From contig NZ_CP066171.1 of assembly GCF_028867705.1 (NCBI RefSeq), forward strand, positions 1,178,001 to 1,242,000: DNA of 64,000 bases, read 5' to 3'. Numbering within the stretch: position 1 is the first letter of the stretch; each line of letters opens with the position of its first letter. Under the pieces are notes generated by a model that ran no database searches, had not been told where the DNA came from, and saw only the letters and a program-made list of their open reading frames with translations. The position numbers were made by a program, and so were the translations under genes. Below are positions 59,594 to 64,000 of the stretch, piece by piece. This stretch comes from Thermoleophilum album. Its GTDB lineage: Bacteria; Actinomycetota; Thermoleophilia; Solirubrobacterales; Thermoleophilaceae.

Positions 59594-59968
59594 TCACACT
59601 TGAGCCAGACGCCGCCGGAAGTGGTCAGCGCTGACCACCGCCGCCCCCAGCGCCCGGGCCGCATCGGCCAGCCAGCGGTCGGACGTAACCACGCACACCG
59701 TGGTCGGCGCCTGGCACGCGCGCAATCTCCGGACGAGCTCGAAATCGCCGGCGTCCGGACCCCGCCGGCGCGCGTGAACGATCTCGACCAAAGGCGAGCG
59801 CAGCAGCGGCCGCGGTCGGCGCTCGAACACCACGCAGACGTCGTCGCCGGTGCGCGCGACGTACGTCTCGAGCTCGGCGACGAGCTCCGCCATCGCTCGG
59901 TCGCGGTCGCGCTGCCACCCGGGCGGTCCTGCCGCGACGACGTTCATGCCGTCGACCAGCCACAGCAC
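59594..59968 (-). CDS. NYN/PIN-fold nuclease-like protein (YacP type)
   Basis: 124 residues. NYN fold: LWLVDGMNVVAAG with the first Asp, the DDVCVVFERRP segment, and VCVVTSDRWLADAARALGAAVVSADHF with the second acidic site, as in YacP/Rae1-type ribonucleases. GTG 59968 is preferred because TAACGT stands 7 nt before it; the frame runs upstream to 59998. The neighbours give no clue to its RNA. Confidence 0.85.
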   Translation of the reverse strand: MLWLVDGMNVVAAGPPGWQRDRDRAMAELVAELETYVARTGDDVCVVFERRPRPLLRSPLVEIVHARRRGPDAGDFELVRRLRACQAPTTVCVVTSDRWLADAARALGAAVVSADHFRRRLAQV

Positions 59969-59975
59969 GCCGCCT

Positions 59976-59981
59976 ACGTTA
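59976..59981 (-). promoter_or_regulatory. Putative leaderless -10 box of the NYN gene
   Basis: TAACGT on the minus strand, 7 nt, then GTG at 59968. Confidence 0.45.
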
Positions 59982-60014
59982 TTTGCGCCCGCGCGCAAGG
60001 CACCCGAAAAGGAA

Positions 60015-60045
60015 CGAGGGCGGTGCCCCCACTACACCGCCCTCG
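60015..60045 (-). terminator. Intrinsic terminator, 11-bp stem
   Basis: CGAGGGCGGTG (60015-60025) and CACCGCCCTCG (60035-60045) pair perfectly around a 9-nt loop. On the minus strand the stem is followed by TTCCTTTT, so it should end transcripts coming from the glycosidase-like gene before the NYN promoter. Confidence 0.75.
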
Positions 60046-60128
60046 TGCTGGACGCCTCCCTTGCGGTCGGCGATTCCCCTGCCCCCTGGGGAAGTCTTTT
60101 GGCGCTTTTGCAAGGGGAAACGCAGGGC

Positions 60129-60171
60129 GGCGCGGAAACTTGCGGGTGCGGAGAAAAAAATTTTCCGCGCC
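60129..60171. repeat. Inverted repeat with an A/T run in the loop
   Basis: GGCGCGGAAA (60129-60138) is matched by TTTCCGCGCC (60162-60171). The loop contains seven A and four T in a row (60154-60164 region), unusual for DNA this rich in GC. It lies 18 bp after the glycosidase-like stop on the minus strand and may be a first terminator or a processing site. Confidence 0.5.
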
Positions 60172-60188
60172 CTTCGGTCGCTGCTCGC

Positions 60189-61316
60189 TTAGCGGTGGCC
60201 GCGGCTGAGAAGGTCGCGCAGCAAGCGTCGATAGGTCGCGAACGCCGGTTTCGGTGTGTAGTCGCTGCGCAATAGGCCGAAATGCTGGAACGGCAGCGGC
60301 GAAGAACTGTCGCCGTCGCGCAGGTTGAACCAGCGAAAGTCGGTAATCCGTAGCTCGCCGCGGGCGCGCCACGCCGCGCGCACCATGCGGGCCAGCGCTG
60401 TCGCCTGGTAGCGCTCGGAGCGCCCGGGGAACGTCGGCCAGCCGCACTCCTCGATCCGCAGCGGCAGACGCGAGGAGAGATGGGCGAGGCGGGCGTACTT
60501 GCGCAGCTCGCGGACGGCGGCGACCAGCGCCCGCCCCTCGTCGAGACCCGGCGACGGGGGCGGGAACACCGTGCCGGGATATGCGTCCAGACCGATCCAC
60601 TGAACCGAGCGCGCGAAGCGAGCTCCACCGAGACGCCCGAGGTCGCGCCAGAACGCTCGCTCGAAGGCCGGGTCGCGGCGGTAAGCCCAGTTGAAACCGA
60701 TCCGCAGATGGCGCAAGCGCAGTCGCCGCGCCTCGTCGCGCGCGGCCATCACTCCCGCAACGAGGGCGCGCCGCGCCCCCGGGAACCACCCGTCCGACGA
60801 GTCGGGCGAGAAATCGAAGTTCACCTCGTTGGCGATCTGCAGCGCCTCAACCGCGCGGATGCGCCCGAAGCGGCGCACCACCGCCCGCACGTGAGCTGTC
60901 CAGGCGCGAATATCGCCCGCCTTGCCGACCGGTGGGCGGTAGCGGACCTGGAGCTCGATCTTGTAACCGGCGGCGCCGAAGCGCCGCGCCAACCGCAGGT
61001 AGCGGGCGAACCCGCGTTCGCCGTCGGCCCAGAAAAAGCGGTTGAGGCGGAGCACGAAAGGATGCCGCGCGGGCCGCAGACGGTCAAGCCACCGCAAGGT
61101 CGCGCGCAGATCCTCGCCGACGGCGGGGGCTGGGGTCGCACCGATCTGGCCCGCCTGCGCGAGCGGTGCGATGCCGAAACGCAGCGCCGGTGGGGCAGCG
61201 GCAGCCGGGCCCGCACCCACCAGCGACGCGACTGCGGCAAGGAGCAGCGTCGTGGCCACGAGGATCGTCGTGGCCACGCTCGGGGTTAGCGTCTCGCGCC
61301 GGGCGATCGCGTTCAC
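60189..61316 (-). CDS. Secreted glycoside hydrolase-like (clan A TIM barrel) protein
   Basis: 375 residues from GTG 61316 (GTG 61349 is the longer option). A signal peptide (TTILVATTLLLAAVASLVGAGPAAAA) leads to a TIM-barrel glycosidase domain: FVLRLNRFFWADGERGFARYL, YKIELQVRYRPP, ALQIANEVNFDFSPDSSDGW with the acid/base Asn-Glu, QWIGLDAYPGTVFP, and RIEECGWPTFPGRSE with the probable nucleophile Glu, then FRWFNLRDGDS. This layout is like GH5, GH39 or GH53. The substrate is unknown. Divergent from the ABC transporter with 25 bp between starts. Confidence 0.78.
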   Translation of the reverse strand: MNAIARRETLTPSVATTILVATTLLLAAVASLVGAGPAAAAPPALRFGIAPLAQAGQIGATPAPAVGEDLRATLRWLDRLRPARHPFVLRLNRFFWADGERGFARYLRLARRFGAAGYKIELQVRYRPPVGKAGDIRAWTAHVRAVVRRFGRIRAVEALQIANEVNFDFSPDSSDGWFPGARRALVAGVMAARDEARRLRLRHLRIGFNWAYRRDPAFERAFWRDLGRLGGARFARSVQWIGLDAYPGTVFPPPSPGLDEGRALVAAVRELRKYARLAHLSSRLPLRIEECGWPTFPGRSERYQATALARMVRAAWRARGELRITDFRWFNLRDGDSSSPLPFQHFGLLRSDYTPKPAFATYRRLLRDLLSRGHR

Positions 61317-61328
61317 GCGCCCTGTTCG

Positions 61329-61334
61329 TACAGT
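61329..61334 (+). promoter_or_regulatory. Putative leaderless -10 box of the ABC exporter gene
   Basis: TACAGT is followed by 7 nt and a TTG at 61342. The box lies in the 25-bp gap to the divergent glycosidase-like gene. Confidence 0.4.
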
Positions 61335-61341
61335 CGGTGCG

Positions 61342-63057
61342 TTGCGCACGTTCCGCCGTCTATTAGGTCTCCTCGACCGCTACCGCGCCGCCGTGGTCGC
61401 CTCGGTGCTGTTGGCCTGCGCGGCGCTCGCGGCCGGGGTCGCTATCCCCTACGTGATCGGCCGCGCCGTCGACGATATCCGTGCCGGCGGCGCGAGGCTC
61501 GAGTTCTACGGGGCTGCGATCGCCGCGCTTGCGATCGTGCGCTGGCTCGTCAGCGTCGCCCGCCGGCTGGTGGCGGGTCGTGTCTCGCTCGGTGTCGAGC
61601 GCGACCTCCGCAACCTCATGTACGCCCACCTCCACCGCCTCGACAGTGCGTTTTTCGACAGGAGCGAGATCGGTCAGCTCGTCTCGCGCACCACGGCCGA
61701 CCTGCAGTCGATCCGCTTCTTCCTCGGCTACGGCCTGGTCTTCGCGATCCAGTCGCTCGTGACGCTGGTCGTAGCGCTTGCGGTGATGGTCTGGTCGAGC
61801 CCACTTTTGACAGTTGTCGCGCTGTGGCCGGCGCCGCTCTTGATCGCCGCGGCGACACGCTTTGGCCGCCGAAACCGCCCGGCGAGCCAGCTCGTCCAGC
61901 AGCGCCTCGCCGAGCTCACCGCCGAGGCGGAGCAGTCGCTAGCCGGGATCCAGGTCGTCAAGGCCCACGCTGCCGAGGCGTGGCGCCAACACCGCTTCGC
62001 TGGGTCCGCCCGACGCCTCTACGCCCAGGCGCTGGTTTCTACCCGGCTGCGCGCGTTCTACGGGCCGCTGATCGCGTTCCTTCCTCAGCTCGGGCTGGCG
62101 ACGCTGCTCGTCGTGGGCGCGCAGGCGGTGCGGTCGGGGTCGGTGACGCTCGGTGAGTTCGTCGCCTTCTACGGATACGTCGTCGTGCTGAGCGGCCCGA
62201 TGCGCACGCTCGGTATGGCCCTTGGGATGGCACAGCGTGCGGTGGCTGCCGGCAACCGCGTGTTCGAGGTGCTCGATCGCCGCCCCGCGATCGTCGAACG
62301 GCGGCCGGCGCGCCCCCTACCGCGCGGGCACGGGCAGCTCGAGCTGCGCGACGTGTGGTTCGGCTACGACCCGGCACGGCCGATCCTGCGCGGACTCTCG
62401 CTCACCATCGAGCCGGGAAGCGTGCTTGGGATCGAGGGACCGACAGGCTGCGGCAAGAGCACGCTCGCCGCGCTCGTCGCCCGCCTATACGACGTCGACC
62501 GCGGGGCGGTGTTGCTGGACGGCGTCGACGTGCGCGAGCTGCGGCTCGCCGAGCTTCGTCGCGCAGTGTGTCTGGCGAGCGCCGACGCCCCGCTGCTGCC
62601 CTTGACTTTGCGCGCTAACGTCGCCTACGGCGACCCGGCGGCGAGCGACAGCGAAATCGTCGCCGCGCTCACCGCGGCCGGTGCAGAGAAGCTGCTGGAA
62701 GAGCTTCCCCAGGGGCTCGACACGCTGCTTGGCGAGCGCGGCCAGCGGCTCTCCGGCGGTCAACGCCAGCGCGTCGCGCTGGCGCGCGCGCTCCTCTTGC
62801 GCCCGCGCGTTTTGATCCTCGACGATCCGGTGGCGAGCGTCGACGCGCGCACCGAGCGCCTTATCGCCGAGCGCATCGCGCCGATCGTTCGCCGCCAGAC
62901 GACGCTGATCGTCGCCCACCGTCCCGCTCTCCTCGAGCTGGCGGACCGTGTGGTGGCGCTCGACGGCGGCAAGGTGCGCGACCGTCGAGCGGGCGCCGCG
63001 GGGCGATCGAGCGCGGGCGCGCCGGGCGCGCACGGGAGGAGCACGGTCGATGCCTGA
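61342..63057 (+). CDS. ABC exporter half with degenerate nucleotide-binding domain
   Basis: 571 residues from TTG 61342, chosen by the TACAGT box and the family length. Six membrane segments (about 15-290) with LGVERDLRNLMYAHLHRLDSAFFDRSEIGQLVSR, then an ATPase domain: Walker A GPTGCGKST, signature LSGGQRQRVALARALLL, Walker B ILDDP and H-loop VAHRP. The catalytic Glu after Walker B is Asp (ILDDPVASVD), and the Q-loop glutamine is Ala (LASADAPLLP). Such changes mark the degenerate half of heterodimeric exporters (TM287/288 type). The next gene overlaps by 8 bp. Confidence 0.92.
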   Translation: MRTFRRLLGLLDRYRAAVVASVLLACAALAAGVAIPYVIGRAVDDIRAGGARLEFYGAAIAALAIVRWLVSVARRLVAGRVSLGVERDLRNLMYAHLHRLDSAFFDRSEIGQLVSRTTADLQSIRFFLGYGLVFAIQSLVTLVVALAVMVWSSPLLTVVALWPAPLLIAAATRFGRRNRPASQLVQQRLAELTAEAEQSLAGIQVVKAHAAEAWRQHRFAGSARRLYAQALVSTRLRAFYGPLIAFLPQLGLATLLVVGAQAVRSGSVTLGEFVAFYGYVVVLSGPMRTLGMALGMAQRAVAAGNRVFEVLDRRPAIVERRPARPLPRGHGQLELRDVWFGYDPARPILRGLSLTIEPGSVLGIEGPTGCGKSTLAALVARLYDVDRGAVLLDGVDVRELRLAELRRAVCLASADAPLLPLTLRANVAYGDPAASDSEIVAALTAAGAEKLLEELPQGLDTLLGERGQRLSGGQRQRVALARALLLRPRVLILDDPVASVDARTERLIAERIAPIVRRQTTLIVAHRPALLELADRVVALDGGKVRDRRAGAAGRSSAGAPGAHGRSTVDA

Positions 63058-64000
63058 CGCGCGCTCTCGCGACACCAGCGCCGAGCTTCCGGAGCACCGC
63101 CTGCGCGCCCTGTGGGCTCTGCTTGCCGGGCAACGCGGTCGCGCGCTGGCCGCGGCGACCGCGATCGTCTGTGCGACCGCCGCTTCGCTCGCGCCGCCGT
63201 ATCTGGCCGGCCGCGTCGTCGACGCGGCCGCACACCACCGCGGGAACGGCACGATCGCGCTGTTGGCAGCGGCCTTCCTCGCCAGCAGCGCCCTCGTCTT
63301 CGCGACCAGCCGTGCCCAGACGCTGCTAGTCGGCATCGTCGGCCAAGCCGTGTTGCGCGACCTGCGCGTGCGCGCGTTCGGCCACCTGCTGCGCCAGCCG
63401 CTGGCGTACCACCACCGTGTCGCCACCGGAACGTCGCTGTCGCGTCTCACCAACGATGTCCAGGCGCTCGATCAGCTCCTCAGCGACGGCGCCGTGACGT
63501 TCGTCAGTGCGACGCTGACGCTCGTCGGCCTCGCCGTCGTGCTGTTCCTGCTCGACCCCACGCTTGCCGCGCTCGCATTCGGTTTCGCGCTGCCCGTCCT
63601 GGCTGCGGGTCTGTGGTTCCGTTCGGCGTCGCGCGCTGCTTACCGCATCACGCGCGAGCGGATCGCCGCGATCACCGCCTACATCCAGCAGACCCTCGCC
63701 GCAATTCGCACGAGCAAGCTCTTCGTCCAGGAGAAGCGACACCTGCGCGAGCTTGCCGAGCTCGGCGAAAGCAACGTGGCGGCGAACATGCGCACGGTCC
63801 GCCTCAACGCCGCCTACTTCCCGGGCGTCGAGCTTCTGACGGGGCTCGCCACGGTGGTGGTCGTGGTGGTCGGCGGCAAGCGCGTGCTCGACGGTGCGAC
63901 GTCGATCGGCACGCTGGCGGCGTTCGTCTTTTACCTCCAGAACTTCTTCGATCCCGTCCAGCAGCTTTCGCAGCTTCACACCACCTACCAAGCGGGCGTC
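63050..64000 (+). CDS. ABC exporter half, membrane domain (C-terminus outside window)
   Basis: The first 317 residues from ATG 63050 are visible: a six-segment exporter membrane domain (LWALLAGQRGRALAAATAIVCATAASLAPPYLAGRVVD, LLVGIVGQAVLRDLRVRAFGHLLRQPLAYHHRVATGTSLSRLTNDVQALDQLLSDG, and the late SIGTLAAFVFYLQNFFDPVQQLSQLHTTYQAGV). A ribosome site (GGGAGGAG) lies 9 nt before the ATG. It overlaps the first half by 8 bp and is its partner; it should carry the normal ATPase site, but this domain is not in the window. Confidence 0.92.
   Translation, partial: MPDARSRDTSAELPEHRLRALWALLAGQRGRALAAATAIVCATAASLAPPYLAGRVVDAAAHHRGNGTIALLAAAFLASSALVFATSRAQTLLVGIVGQAVLRDLRVRAFGHLLRQPLAYHHRVATGTSLSRLTNDVQALDQLLSDGAVTFVSATLTLVGLAVVLFLLDPTLAALAFGFALPVLAAGLWFRSASRAAYRITRERIAAITAYIQQTLAAIRTSKLFVQEKRHLRELAELGESNVAANMRTVRLNAAYFPGVELLTGLATVVVVVVGGKRVLDGATSIGTLAAFVFYLQNFFDPVQQLSQLHTTYQAGV

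Overview
The window is high-GC DNA (about 70% G+C by eye) with tightly packed, mostly minus-strand genes, many GTG and TTG starts, 4-bp stop/start overlaps, and leaderless-type promoters (a TAnnnT box 6-10 nt before the start codon). Gene order is actinobacterial (tlyA-nadK-recN-pyrG-nudix-xerD; gloB-hisS-aspS; efp-nusB). A full type IV pilus locus sits between aroE and aroC. A deep-branching actinobacterium of the Thermoleophilia type is the best guess; this is an inference from layout, because no marker rRNA is present.

Layout. 1-9163: DNA repair and nucleotide metabolism, all minus strand apart from a glutaredoxin gene (dgt fragment, recO, grx, mutM, xerD, nudix, pyrG, recN, nadK, tlyA). 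9265-9678: a CRP-like operator and promoter in front of a small membrane protein. 9891-15023: dxs, prenyl synthase, an XseB-like ORF, nusB, efp and a metallo-hydrolase. 15251-16265: an RsbW-like ATPase and an interval without a convincing gene. 16266-22287: a damage-inducible mutagenesis block (DUF72, dnaE2, DUF6504-like, imuB) behind a perfect LexA box. 22339-26665: pepP, aroQ, a fused aroK-aroB, and aroC. 26771-40509: the pilus locus (secreted TIG/calcium-repeat protein, pilP-like, pilO, pilN, pilM, pilD, pilA, pilC, pilT, pilB, thioredoxin-fold protein), interrupted by thiC with its TPP riboswitch and a zinc-ribbon GroES-like gene. 40542-45499: aroE, mltG, ruvX, alaS. 45615-49215: HD-GYP protein, then an operon of anti-sigma-like protein, SigB/F sigma factor and a peptide-binding lipoprotein. 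49220-56092: an IscU-like/MnmA fusion, aspS, hisS, gloB-like, a small membrane protein and a formimidoyltransferase. 56116-64000: tRNA(CAT), MFS exporter with MarR regulator, a lysyl-oxidase-fold protein that lacks the copper histidines, a NYN nuclease, a glycosidase-like secreted protein, and a heterodimeric ABC exporter cut by the window end.

How it fits together. The run alaS-ruvX-mltG-aroE-[pil]-aroC-aroKB-aroQ-pepP-[imuB/dnaE2 block]-efp-nusB looks like the widespread aro/efp cluster with two insertions: the pilus machine and an SOS mutasome. The shikimate enzymes here cover dehydroquinate synthase, dehydratase, dehydrogenase, kinase and chorismate synthase. The most unusual items are the IscU-MnmA fusion with a missing third scaffold cysteine, the GroES-like protein with a zinc ribbon, the lysyl-oxidase relative with kept cofactor residues but lost copper ligands, the perfect 22-bp LexA palindrome, the CRP-like site placed at -41.5 of a promoter for an unknown membrane protein, and the repeated leaderless promoter pattern.
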